64,000 nt of DNA from Hyphomicrobiales bacterium (GTDB taxonomy: Bacteria; Pseudomonadota; Alphaproteobacteria; Rhizobiales; JAJFHB01), in the NCBI GenBank assembly GCA_021775755.1, contig JAJFHE010000021.1, positions 1 to 64,000 on the forward strand, read 5' to 3'. Below, piece after piece: positions 52,869 to 61,370 of the stretch. Position 1 is the first letter of the stretch; each line of letters begins with the position of its first letter. The translations under genes and the position numbers were made by a program. The notes beneath the pieces are model-generated. The model was not told where the DNA came from. It worked only from the letters and a program-made list of their open reading frames with translations, and ran no database searches.

Positions 52869-53777
52869 TCAATCCAGCGATTGCATGCGCGCTTGCGGTC
52901 GCGCGGCCGGCGCCTGAACGAATTGAACCGCGATGACACCGCCGATGACCAGCAGCATCCCGATCCATTGGGTCAGGGCCAGCTGTTCGCCGAGCAGAAC
53001 CAAAGCCAGAAGCGTTGCCCACACCGGGGCGGTGTTGTCGATAACGGCAAACCTGACCGGGCCGATCATGCTGATGGAAACGAACAGCAAGGACGTCGCC
53101 ACAACATAGCACGCCGAAGACACGAAGAGCGCAGTGAGGCCGGTCGTGGTATGGGGCCAGATGACGGGGATGCCGGAAAGATACACCGTCAGCATGACTG
53201 CCGAGGCTGTCAGCGTGACATAGAACATGACGACGCCATCGTCCTGCCCCTTCGTGGTGCGCTCGCTGATCATAACGATGCCGCACATGCCGAGCGCGGC
53301 GAGCACCGCCGGTCCGATGCCGCGCCAGTCCGGCACACCGACCGGTGTGCTGAGCGCCAGGGCTAAACCGATGAAGACGAAGCACAACACAAAAACAAAC
53401 CGCATTGAGATCCTGCCACGTCCCAGTACACCACTCAAAAGCGCAACGATAATCGGGTAGGTGTACATGATCAGGATCGCCAGGCCGACGGGGATGTACT
53501 TTACCGCCGAGTGCATGGCGTAGAACTCGATGCATAAAAACCCGCCGAGCGCAACGGCGCCTGATTGCTGCAGGGAAGGCAGGCGCAGTGATACGCCGCG
53601 CAGCGGCAGCCAGATGAGCAGGCAGGCAAGAAACACGAACGGCCGCACAAAATTGACCGCATGGATATTGCCGCCGCCCGCGTAGATCAGGGGAACGGTC
53701 GTAACGTTGAGCGCGAAGACCATTGCCGAAAAGAGCGCCAGGCCGCTGCCGAGATGTGTACGCGAAGTGCTGTTCAC
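52869..53777 (-). CDS. EamA/DMT family transporter
   Basis: A 302-residue inner membrane protein of about ten hydrophobic segments in two EamA domains ('LFSAMVFALNVTTVPLIYAGGGNIHAVNFVRPFVFLACLL' and 'GPVRFAVIDNTAPVWATLLALVLLGEQLALTQWIGMLLVIGGVIAVQ'). The family mostly exports amino acids, metabolites and drugs. The start is GTG (53777). It lies 9 bp after the ureohydrolase gene and is probably cotranscribed with it, so it may export or import a guanidino/amine compound (inference). Confidence 0.88.
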   Translation of the reverse strand: MNSTSRTHLGSGLALFSAMVFALNVTTVPLIYAGGGNIHAVNFVRPFVFLACLLIWLPLRGVSLRLPSLQQSGAVALGGFLCIEFYAMHSAVKYIPVGLAILIMYTYPIIVALLSGVLGRGRISMRFVFVLCFVFIGLALALSTPVGVPDWRGIGPAVLAALGMCGIVMISERTTKGQDDGVVMFYVTLTASAVMLTVYLSGIPVIWPHTTTGLTALFVSSACYVVATSLLFVSISMIGPVRFAVIDNTAPVWATLLALVLLGEQLALTQWIGMLLVIGGVIAVQFVQAPAARPQARMQSLD

Positions 53778-53786
53778 TGTGCGCGC

Positions 53787-54842
53787 TCAGTCGCCGCGGT
53801 TGCCGATGGACGGGCTGAACACCATCAGCGAGAGGATCTCAAACAGGATCTGCCCGCCCGCCTGGGCGGTCGTGGTATTGGCGTCATATTGCGGCGCAAC
53901 TTCCACCATGTCGCCGCCGACGACATTCAGGCCTTTCAGGCCGCGCAGCAGGTCCATTGCCTGCCGCGTCGAGAGGCCGCCGACCTCGGGCGTGCCGGTG
54001 CCCGGGGCGAATGCCGGGTCGAGGCTGTCGATGTCAAAGGAGACATAGACCGGTCCGTCGCCGATCACGTCGCGGGCCTGCCTGACGACCGCCGCGACCC
54101 CTTGCGCTTCCACTTCATCGGCATGCACAACCGTCATACCGGAATCGAACGAGAACTCCCAAAGATACTCGGCGGCGCCGCGAATGCCGATCTGGATCGT
54201 GCGTTTCGGGTCGAGTACGCCGTCGAGCACCGCCTGCCGGAACGGTCCGCCATGGTGAAACTTTTCGTCGTCGAAGGCGCCTGCCGTGTCCGCATGGGCA
54301 TCGATATGCACCATGCCGACCGGTTCGCCGGCGCCCACGGCACGCAGGGCGGGCAGCGAGATCGAATGATCTCCGCCGACCGACAAAGGCGCCACTCCCG
54401 CGGCGATGATCCGCGCGATATGCGCCTCGATATCCGCGTGGCACCAGTCGAGCTTGAAACGCGAGCGGAACGGCACGTCGCCGATGTCGGCGACTTTAAG
54501 CTCCGCCACCGGGGCGCATTTCAGGGCTTCGTTATAGGGGCCGATGCGCTCGATGGTGCGAACCGCGCGGGGACCGAAACGCGAGCCGTTGCGGTTGGTG
54601 ACGGCGAGGTCCATGGGCACGCCGACAATCGCCACCTGAAGGTCGCCGAAATCGGGCGCGTCGGGATCGACGGGGTGGCTCGGCGCGGACAGGAATGTCG
54701 GAATGCCCGAGTAGGGCGGCGGCCGCGAACCGGATGCATTGAAGATCGTATCGGCGACGGCGCGGAAACCCTCATCGAATATTTCCCCGCCGTGCTTGTC
54801 GGCGTATTTCGCGCGCAACCGTTCGAGTTCGTCCTTGTCCAT
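53787..54842 (-). CDS. Agmatinase/ureohydrolase family protein
   Basis: A 351-residue Mn-dependent ureohydrolase. The metal motifs are canonical: 'SVGGDHSISLPALRA', 'GMVHIDAHADT' (DAHAD) and 'VYVSFDIDSLDPAFAPGTGTPEVGG' (SFDIDxxDP). The long N terminus (about 50 residues before 'SGIPTFLSAP') and 'YSGIPTF' recall guanidinobutyrase, guanidinopropionase and related agmatinase-like enzymes rather than arginase. The exact substrate (agmatine, guanidinobutyrate or guanidine) is undetermined. ATG 54842 is preferred over ATG 54860. It precedes the EamA gene by 9 bp in a likely transport/catabolism operon. Confidence 0.88.
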   Translation of the reverse strand: MDKDELERLRAKYADKHGGEIFDEGFRAVADTIFNASGSRPPPYSGIPTFLSAPSHPVDPDAPDFGDLQVAIVGVPMDLAVTNRNGSRFGPRAVRTIERIGPYNEALKCAPVAELKVADIGDVPFRSRFKLDWCHADIEAHIARIIAAGVAPLSVGGDHSISLPALRAVGAGEPVGMVHIDAHADTAGAFDDEKFHHGGPFRQAVLDGVLDPKRTIQIGIRGAAEYLWEFSFDSGMTVVHADEVEAQGVAAVVRQARDVIGDGPVYVSFDIDSLDPAFAPGTGTPEVGGLSTRQAMDLLRGLKGLNVVGGDMVEVAPQYDANTTTAQAGGQILFEILSLMVFSPSIGNRGD

Positions 54843-54930
54843 GACCGTCACCCCATTCAAAGCTTAGAGAACGTGACAGTAAGACAAAATGTGCCGGCAC
54901 TGAACGCGGAAATGACGCACGCGTGGAACC

Positions 54931-55350
54931 TCAATGCTGCGCGGGGCCAAATCCATTTGCGGACTGCAGTTCGCGCACGTAGCGGATAATGTCTTCCAGA
55001 TCTTCCGCGATGACGCTCGGCTGTGCAGGCATGTCGCCGTACGGCCAGTGATGCTGGCGCACGCCCGCGGTAACCGCGCGGCGGAACGATTCGTCGCCAT
55101 GATGGCCTGGATTGTAGAAAGCGTGAAGGAACGGGGGACCCTTGTCGGTACCTACTGCGTTGACGCCATGACAGGATGCACACGAATTTTCGAATGCAGC
55201 TTTGCCGCGCACCGCCTGGAGCGACAGATTGGGCTGCACGAACTCGGCCGCGGTGCTGTCCGTCTGGCCGAACCGCCCATAGGCAAAGACCGCAATGACG
55301 GCAAAAATAGAAACGCAAATCACGATGACGTACAGTTTGCTTTGACCCAT
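54931..55350 (-). CDS. Membrane-anchored c-type cytochrome
   Basis: A 139-residue monoheme cytochrome. The N-terminal hydrophobic helix (residues 6-25, LYVIVICVSIFAVIAVFA) anchors it with the heme domain in the periplasm. The heme motif is CASCH (in 'AFENSCASCHGVNAVGTDKGPPF') and the axial Met probably lies in 'PYGDMPAQP'. It follows the copper ATPase gene after 30 bp, so it belongs to a copper-responsive unit. It may receive or protect electrons at the same place where copper is handled, but the role is unknown. Confidence 0.88.
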   Translation of the reverse strand: MGQSKLYVIVICVSIFAVIAVFAYGRFGQTDSTAAEFVQPNLSLQAVRGKAAFENSCASCHGVNAVGTDKGPPFLHAFYNPGHHGDESFRRAVTAGVRQHHWPYGDMPAQPSVIAEDLEDIIRYVRELQSANGFGPAQH

Positions 55351-55380
55351 GCCGGAAAACCCCGTTTGAGAAGCTCGTTG

Positions 55381-57864
55381 TCAGGAGAGACGCGCGGTAC
55401 GCAGTCTCAGAGCGTTGCCGATCACCGAAACGGACGACAGGCTCATCGCCGCCGCGGCGATCATGGGCGACAGCATGAGGCCGAACACCGGATAGAGCAC
55501 GCCGGCGGCAACCGGTACGCCGAGCGCGTTGTAGATGAAGGCGAAGAACAGGTTCTGGCGGATATTCGCCATGGTCGCGCGCGACAGCCGCCGTGCCCGC
55601 ACGATGCCGCGCAGATCGCCTTTGACGAGCGTAAAGCCCGCGCTTTCAACGGCCACATCCGCTCCGGTTCCCATGGCAATGCCGATATCGGCCTGCGCCA
55701 GCGCCGGCGCGTCGTTGACGCCGTCGCCGGCCATGGCGACCTTATGGCCGGCAGCCTGCAGGGATTTGACGATCTCCGCCTTGCCATCGGGCAGAACGTC
55801 GGCATGTACTTCGTCGATGTCGAGGCGCTCCGCCACCGCACGAGCGGTGCGTGCGTTGTCGCCGGTGACCATGGCTATTGTCAGTCCCTGGGCGCGCAGC
55901 GCTTCAAGCGCTTCCGCTGTTGTCTCCTTGACCGGGTCCGCAACGGCGACAAGGCCGGCGAGCCTGTCGCCGGCAACCACGAACATGACGGTCTGACCTT
56001 CGTCACGCAGGCCATCGGCGCGCCGTCCGGCGCCCCCGGAGTTGACGTTCAGGCTTTTCAGAAGCGCGGCGTTGCCGAGCGCGACCCGTTGACCGTCGAT
56101 CCTGCCCATCACGCCCATACCGGTAATCGCTTCGAACTCTTCGGCTTTCGGCACAATGAGATCGCGGGCCTCGGCGCCGGCGATAATGGCCTCGGCCAGG
56201 GGATGCTCGCTGCCGCGTTCCACCGAGGCCGCAAGGCGGAGCACGTCGTCTTCGTCGAAGCCGTCATGGGGCAGGACCCCGGTGAGTGTTGGTCTTCCTT
56301 GTGTCAGGGTGCCGGTCTTGTCGACAATCAGCGTGTCGACATCGGCGAACCGTTCCAGCGCCTCGGCGTTTTTGATAAGGACGCCGGCCTGTGCGCCTCT
56401 GCCGGTGGCCACCATGATCGACATCGGCGTGGCGAGGCCGAGCGCACAGGGGCAGGCGATGATCAGCACCGCGACGAAAGAGATAACCGCATAGCTCATC
56501 TGCGGTGCCGGACCCCATATGCCCCAGACGATAAACGCGGCGATGGCAGCCGCGACGACCATCGGCACGAACCACCCGGCGACCACGTCGGCCAGTTTCT
56601 GGATCGGTGCGCGGCTGCGCTGTGCCGAGGCCACCATGTCGACGATCTGGGCAAGCATGGTGTCGGCGCCGACGCGCTCCGCCGTCATGATGAAACTTCC
56701 GGTCCCGTTCAGAGTGCCGCCGGTGACCTGCTCTCCGGCGGTCTTTTCAACCGGGATGGGCTCGCCCGTCAGCATCGACTCATCGACGCTTGAGCGTCCT
56801 TCCGCAACGGCACCGTCCACCGGGATTTTTTCTCCCGGCCGGACGCGCAGCCGGTCGCCTGCCACAACCTCGTCGAGCCCGATCTCGGTTTCGCTGTCAT
56901 CGTCACTGACTTTCAAGGCGGTATCGGGTGCGAGACGCAGCAGAGCCTTGATCGCATCGCCGGTTCGCTCACGCGCCCGCAACTCCAGCATTTGTCCCAG
57001 CAGAACGAGAACGATGATGACCGCCGCCGCCTCGAAATAGACGCCGACCGAGCCGTCAGCCTCGCGGAACTCTCCCGGGAACAGGTCCGGCGCCAGGACC
57101 GCTGCAACGGAATAGGCAAATGCAGCACCGGTGCCGATGGCAATCAGTGTGAACATGTTGGGCGAGCGGTTCACGATCGACGCCCAGCCGCGTTTGAAGA
57201 ACGGCAGTCCGCACCACAGGACAACCGGCACGGACAGGGCGAACTGCGTCCAGTTGGCAGCGCTTGCGGGAATGATACTGTGCAGAGGCACGCCGATATG
57301 CGGCGCCATGGCGAGAATGAACACCGGCAGCGTCAGCGCCAGACCGATCCAGAAACGCCGCGTAAAGTCGACGAGCTCCGGGTTCGGCCCCGCATCGAGG
57401 GGCGGTATGCCCATCGGTTCCAGAGCCATCCCGCATATGGGGCAGTCGCCGGGGCTCTCCTGCACGATCTCCGGGTCCATCGGGCATGTGTAGAGAGTGC
57501 CCTCGGGCATCGGTTCAGTCTGCACCGCGCCGGCCAGATAATCATCTGGAAGCGCATCGAATTTCGTCTTGCAGCCCTGTGAGCAGAAAAAGTGCCGCGC
57601 GCCGGCATGAGAGCTGACAAACCGCGCACTTGCCCGGTCGACGTTCATGCCGCAGACCGGGTCTTTGGCGGTTATGAACGTGTCGGGGGCGCCGGAAAAT
57701 TTTGTCTTACAGCCGCCACAGCAGAAGTAGTAGGTGTGGCCTTCATGCTCGTGGCTGTGTCCGGCCGTGGCCGGTTCGACTTCCATGGCGCAAACCGGGT
57801 CGCGGACAACCGGGGTATCGGATGTGCCCGCCGCGGCGTGCTGATGTACTGTCGAAACTGTCAT
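55381..57864 (-). CDS. Copper-translocating P1B-type ATPase with two YHS domains and HMBD
   Basis: An 827-residue heavy-metal P-type ATPase. N terminus: two YHS metal-binding domains (residues ~21-62 and ~67-110; '[11 protein letters not shown]', '[10 protein letters not shown]') and a heavy-metal-binding domain '[22 protein letters not shown]' (~125-146). Then the ion channel motif CPC in '[13 protein letters not shown]', the phosphorylation site 'DKTGTLT', '[13 protein letters not shown]' hinge motif and C-terminal helices. Cu+ is exported from the cytoplasm at the expense of ATP. A perfect CueR-type palindrome with a 19-bp-spacer promoter lies directly upstream, so the gene is very likely copper-induced. 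A cytochrome gene follows. Confidence 0.92.
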   Translation of the reverse strand: MTVSTVHQHAAAGTSDTPVVRDPVCAMEVEPATAGHSHEHEGHTYYFCCGGCKTKFSGAPDTFITAKDPVCGMNVDRASARFVSSHAGARHFFCSQGCKTKFDALPDDYLAGAVQTEPMPEGTLYTCPMDPEIVQESPGDCPICGMALEPMGIPPLDAGPNPELVDFTRRFWIGLALTLPVFILAMAPHIGVPLHSIIPASAANWTQFALSVPVVLWCGLPFFKRGWASIVNRSPNMFTLIAIGTGAAFAYSVAAVLAPDLFPGEFREADGSVGVYFEAAAVIIVLVLLGQMLELRARERTGDAIKALLRLAPDTALKVSDDDSETEIGLDEVVAGDRLRVRPGEKIPVDGAVAEGRSSVDESMLTGEPIPVEKTAGEQVTGGTLNGTGSFIMTAERVGADTMLAQIVDMVASAQRSRAPIQKLADVVAGWFVPMVVAAAIAAFIVWGIWGPAPQMSYAVISFVAVLIIACPCALGLATPMSIMVATGRGAQAGVLIKNAEALERFADVDTLIVDKTGTLTQGRPTLTGVLPHDGFDEDDVLRLAASVERGSEHPLAEAIIAGAEARDLIVPKAEEFEAITGMGVMGRIDGQRVALGNAALLKSLNVNSGGAGRRADGLRDEGQTVMFVVAGDRLAGLVAVADPVKETTAEALEALRAQGLTIAMVTGDNARTARAVAERLDIDEVHADVLPDGKAEIVKSLQAAGHKVAMAGDGVNDAPALAQADIGIAMGTGADVAVESAGFTLVKGDLRGIVRARRLSRATMANIRQNLFFAFIYNALGVPVAAGVLYPVFGLMLSPMIAAAAMSLSSVSVIGNALRLRTARLS

Positions 57865-57917
57865 GGGTCTCGTCCCGCGCGGCCTTTAGACGGCGCCTCA
57901 GGGTAAGTTGTTAAGGA

Positions 57918-57948
57918 GATGTAGACCTTCCAGTCACTGGAAGGTCAA
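57918..57948 (-). promoter_or_regulatory. CueR-type operator/promoter of the copper ATPase operon
   Basis: A perfect 23-bp palindrome at 57924-57946 consists of GACCTTCCAGT and its exact inverse around a single C, matching known CueR/MerR copper operators (ACCTTCC-N7-GGAAGGT). On the minus strand it is flanked by TTGACC (-35, 57943-57948) and TACATC (-10, 57918-57923), with a 19-bp spacer as in MerR-family promoters. It drives the ATPase and cytochrome genes. The regulator gene itself is not in this window. Confidence 0.9.
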
Positions 57949-57952
57949 GACT

Positions 57953-58972
57953 TTACCCGACTAGGCCGACGATCTTGCCGAAATGCCGCCCTTCGGGAAG
58001 CGACATGAGTGCGCGGCCCACATCTTCGAATTCGAACCGTTGTTCGTCGATGGTGGGTTCGATGCGGTGCAACTCCATGGCACGCACCATGTTTTCGAGC
58101 ATTTCGCGGCTCCCCACCGTCACGCCCTGAAGGCGCACATTGCGTGTCACGATCCGGCCGAGATTGAGCTCGCCCGCGTTGCCGCTCAAAACGCCGATGA
58201 CGGATATGGTGCCGCTTTGGCGGACAGCTGCGATCGACTTTTCAAGCGTGCCCGAGCCACCGACCTCAACGACATGGTCGACGCCTTTGCCGCCGGTGTG
58301 TTCGAGTGCCTGTTTGTGCCAGTCGGGCACGTCGCGATAGTTGATGGTGTGGTCCGCGCCCATGTCACGGGCGCGCTCAAGTTTTGCGTCGCTCGATGAC
58401 GTTATGATTGTCCCGGCGCCCTGCATCCTGGCGATTTGCAGCGCAAACAGGGACACGCCGCCAGTGCCCTGCAGCAGCACCGTGTCGCCCGCCTTGATAC
58501 CGCCCTGTTCGACAAGCGCGTTCCATGCGGTTACCGCGGCGCAGGGAAGGGTCGCGGCCTGTTCCGCCGACATATGAGCCGGCGCTTTGACGACCGCATC
58601 CGCCGGCACCAGCATTTTCTCCTGCAACGTGCCATCAAGCGGGCCGCCGTGTGCGCCTTTGTGTGTCGAGGCGCTGGCGGTGCCGAAAAGCCATGTACGC
58701 GAGTATGTGGGGCAGACGAGATCGCCCGGTTTGAGATGGCGAACCTCATCGCCCGTTGCCGCGATGCGTCCCGCGCCATCGCACAAGAGGACCAGCGGCA
58801 GCGTGCCGCCCATGCGCCCGTACCCGCCCTTGCTCATGATGAGATCGCGCGGGTTGATGGACACCGCTTCCATGGCAATGACCACATCATGCGGTCCGGG
58901 CTCTGGTTCCGGCCGCTCTGCGGCGCGAATGTTTTTAGGGCCCCAGTCGTTTTCCAGAAGCATGACTTTCAT
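57953..58972 (-). CDS. Zinc-type alcohol dehydrogenase / quinone oxidoreductase family protein
   Basis: A 339-residue MDR-fold NAD(P)-dependent oxidoreductase. 'SINPRDLIMSKGGYG' and the cofactor motif 'VLLQGTGGVSLFALQIARMQGAG' are typical; the catalytic zinc Cys of classic ADHs is absent ('SINPRDL'), which points to a quinone-oxidoreductase-like subgroup. It is the last gene of an operon with a CaiB-type CoA transferase (6 bp gap), acyl-CoA dehydrogenase and Baeyer-Villiger monooxygenase upstream, and presumably reduces or oxidises an intermediate of that pathway. Confidence 0.85.
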   Translation of the reverse strand: MKVMLLENDWGPKNIRAAERPEPEPGPHDVVIAMEAVSINPRDLIMSKGGYGRMGGTLPLVLLCDGAGRIAATGDEVRHLKPGDLVCPTYSRTWLFGTASASTHKGAHGGPLDGTLQEKMLVPADAVVKAPAHMSAEQAATLPCAAVTAWNALVEQGGIKAGDTVLLQGTGGVSLFALQIARMQGAGTIITSSSDAKLERARDMGADHTINYRDVPDWHKQALEHTGGKGVDHVVEVGGSGTLEKSIAAVRQSGTISVIGVLSGNAGELNLGRIVTRNVRLQGVTVGSREMLENMVRAMELHRIEPTIDEQRFEFEDVGRALMSLPEGRHFGKIVGLVG

Positions 58973-58978
58973 GAGCGG

Positions 58979-60151
58979 TTACTCCTGCACGATGTCGCCG
59001 ATTTCAGCTTCGGAGAAGCCTGCTTCCAGCAAGATTTCACGGCTGTGTTCCCCGGCATTGGGCTGGTGCGCGCGCACCGGCAGGGCCTCGCCATCGATGC
59101 GGAATGCCGTATCGAGCGCTTCCATCTCACCTTCGGTTGGATGTGTGTACGGGCGGAAAAAGCCGGTTTCGTTCAGATGCGGATCGACGCGCAGGTCTTC
59201 CAGCCGGTTGACGGGGCCGCAGGGAATTTCCGCCGTTCCCAGATCTTTAAGCCACTCCGCGCTCGGCCGCGCCGTCAGAATCTCGCCGACGATTTCATAG
59301 AGCGCGTCGATGTTCATGGAGCGGGCGTTCATTGAAGAAAAGCGCTCATCGTCCGCCATTTCCGGCCTGCCGGCGAGCGCCCAGAATTTCCGCCACTGCC
59401 GGTCGGTATAGGCGAGCATGCAGATATGACCATCGGCCGTGGCGTAGGGGCGGCGTCCGGGCGACAGCACGCGCGGGTAGCCGTAGCCGGTCAGTGGCGG
59501 ATCGAAAATGGCGCCATGCTGGTGTTCGAGCAGTGTGTAGCCGACAAGGCCTTCAAACATCGCCGTCTCGAGATAAAGACCCTTGCCGGTGCGCAGCCGT
59601 TGCACAACGGCCGCCATGAGCCCGGTGCTGGCCAGCAGAGCGGCAGTCTTGTCGGCGACGATGGTCGGCACCAGAACCGGCGCGCCGTCGCGTGCCTCAA
59701 AGGTTCCAGCAACCCCCGACTGCCCCTGAATGACATCGTCATAGGCCGGCATGCCGCCGTATGGGCCTTCTTCGCGGTAGCCGTGCAGGCTGCCATAGAT
59801 GATTTGCGGATTGCGTTTGAGCACTGCATCGGGATCAAAGCCCAGCCCGGCGATCTTTTGCGGGCGAACGTTATGCACGAAAAGGTCGGCGCCATCGATC
59901 AGCCGCCACAACGCCTGTTTCGCATTGTCGCGCTTGAGGTCGAGAACAATCGAGCGCTTGTTGCGGTTGCACCCCAGATAGAGCGACGACATGCCCGGAT
60001 TCCGCCCGAACCCGATGTCGCGCGTCATGTCACCGCCGGGCGGCTCGATCTTGATCACGTCGGCGCCGAAGTCACCCAGCATCTGCGTTGTATAGGGCCC
60101 GAAGATGACGGTGGTCAGATCGAGCACGCGCATGCCGGCCAGCGGCAGCAT
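58979..60151 (-). CDS. CaiB/BaiF family CoA transferase
   Basis: A 390-residue family III CoA transferase. Family marks are 'GMRVLDLTTVIFGPYTTQMLGDFGADVIKIEPPGGDMTR', 'NRNKRSIVLDLKR', the catalytic Asp in 'PAYDDVIQGQSG' and 'MFEGLVGYTLLEHQ'. It moves CoA between carboxylates. ATG 60151 is used; the frame is open much further upstream but without homology. It lies 34 bp after the acyl-CoA dehydrogenase and 6 bp before the MDR oxidoreductase, so it probably activates the acid formed by ring cleavage in the same operon. Confidence 0.9.
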   Translation of the reverse strand: MLPLAGMRVLDLTTVIFGPYTTQMLGDFGADVIKIEPPGGDMTRDIGFGRNPGMSSLYLGCNRNKRSIVLDLKRDNAKQALWRLIDGADLFVHNVRPQKIAGLGFDPDAVLKRNPQIIYGSLHGYREEGPYGGMPAYDDVIQGQSGVAGTFEARDGAPVLVPTIVADKTAALLASTGLMAAVVQRLRTGKGLYLETAMFEGLVGYTLLEHQHGAIFDPPLTGYGYPRVLSPGRRPYATADGHICMLAYTDRQWRKFWALAGRPEMADDERFSSMNARSMNIDALYEIVGEILTARPSAEWLKDLGTAEIPCGPVNRLEDLRVDPHLNETGFFRPYTHPTEGEMEALDTAFRIDGEALPVRAHQPNAGEHSREILLEAGFSEAEIGDIVQE

Positions 60152-60185
60152 GGGAGACGGCAGCGTGGGAGGGGGCGCCAAACGC

Positions 60186-61346
60186 TTACCCCCGCTGCGA
60201 GAAGCGTCGCCCGACAAGTGCCGCGGCGATATTGGTTTTCTGGATGTCGATGGCACCGCCGGCAATGCCCCATCCCCAGCCGTCGCGCATTTTCTGCTCG
60301 ACCGGGTGGGCGGCGGAGTAACCGTATCCACCCATCAGCTGCATTGCCTTGCCGGTCACCTCGCGCACCATTTCGTTGGCGAAACATTTGGCGATCGAGC
60401 TGTCGCCGACCGACGGCAGGCCCGACTGCGCGTTGACAACGGCGCGATAGAGCAACAGCCGCGAGGCATCGAGCTTCATCTTCATTTCTGCGATATTGAG
60501 CTGCACAGCCTGGAAATCAACCAGCGGTTTGCCGAACTGCCGGCGCTCCTGCACATAGGTCAGCACATGGTCGAACGCCGATTGCGCGATCGCCAGACTC
60601 ATGGTGGTGTTGCCGCAGCGCTCAAGGTCGAACGCTTCCATCAGCTGAGGGAACCCGCCGGCCTCGACAACAAGATTCTCCGCTGGCACATGCACATTGT
60701 CGAAATACATGTCCGCGCTTGGAATGCCGTGAAATCCCATGAGCTCTTCGCGCGCGCCGAAACTGAAGCCCTCGGCACCCTTTTCCACAACCAGTGCGCC
60801 GATGCCCTTGGCGCCAGGCGTGTCCGACATTCGGCAATAGACGAGATAGGACTCCGCATGGCCGGCGCCCGAGCACCAGCGTTTCATGCCGTTGAGGACA
60901 TAACCATCGCCGGTTTTCTGCGCCCGTGTCTTGAGATCGGTAAGGGCGCTGCCGGCATCGGGTTCGGACATCGATACGGCAACGATTGCATCGCCTGTAC
61001 AGACTTTCGGCACAAGACGGTGGCGCAGGCCTTCCGGCGCGAAATGCGCAATGGCGAGGATCGGGCCGAAACAGGATTCAAACACCGGAAATGCAACCGC
61101 CGGTGAAATCCTGGCGAGTTCCTCAAGCGCGATGACCGCATCGAGGTGCGATTGGCCGCCGCCGCCATATTCCGATGGTAGGTTGATGCCGAGAAGCCCC
61201 AGCTCGGCGTAGCGTTGGACAATTTCCGGTCCGACCGGGGCGTTGTCCGCCTCGCAGGTGCGTGCCGCGTCGGCAAGTTCTGATTGCGCAAACCGCCGCA
61301 CCATGTCCTGCAGGGCGGTCTGTTCTTCGCTAAGCGTAAAGTCCAT
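60186..61346 (-). CDS. Acyl-CoA dehydrogenase
   Basis: A 386-residue FAD enzyme with the standard three-part fold: N-terminal helices ('LSEEQTALQDMVRRFAQSELADAART'), middle beta domain ('DAIVAVSMSEPDAGSALTDLKTRAQKTGDGYVLNGMKRWCSGA') and C-terminal helices ending in 'MQLMGGYGYSAAHPVEQKMRD' (typical GGYG loop). It introduces a double bond into acyl-CoA, passing electrons to ETF. Located 24 bp after the Baeyer-Villiger monooxygenase gene and before the CoA transferase. Confidence 0.92.
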   Translation of the reverse strand: MDFTLSEEQTALQDMVRRFAQSELADAARTCEADNAPVGPEIVQRYAELGLLGINLPSEYGGGGQSHLDAVIALEELARISPAVAFPVFESCFGPILAIAHFAPEGLRHRLVPKVCTGDAIVAVSMSEPDAGSALTDLKTRAQKTGDGYVLNGMKRWCSGAGHAESYLVYCRMSDTPGAKGIGALVVEKGAEGFSFGAREELMGFHGIPSADMYFDNVHVPAENLVVEAGGFPQLMEAFDLERCGNTTMSLAIAQSAFDHVLTYVQERRQFGKPLVDFQAVQLNIAEMKMKLDASRLLLYRAVVNAQSGLPSVGDSSIAKCFANEMVREVTGKAMQLMGGYGYSAAHPVEQKMRDGWGWGIAGGAIDIQKTNIAAALVGRRFSQRG

Positions 61347-61370
61347 CAGTGGTGCTCCGGCAGGAACGCA

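Noticed and set aside
54934-56793. 619-codon plus-strand open frame
   Set aside because: Antisense to the copper ATPase and cytochrome genes, with shadow-type composition and no recognisable domain.
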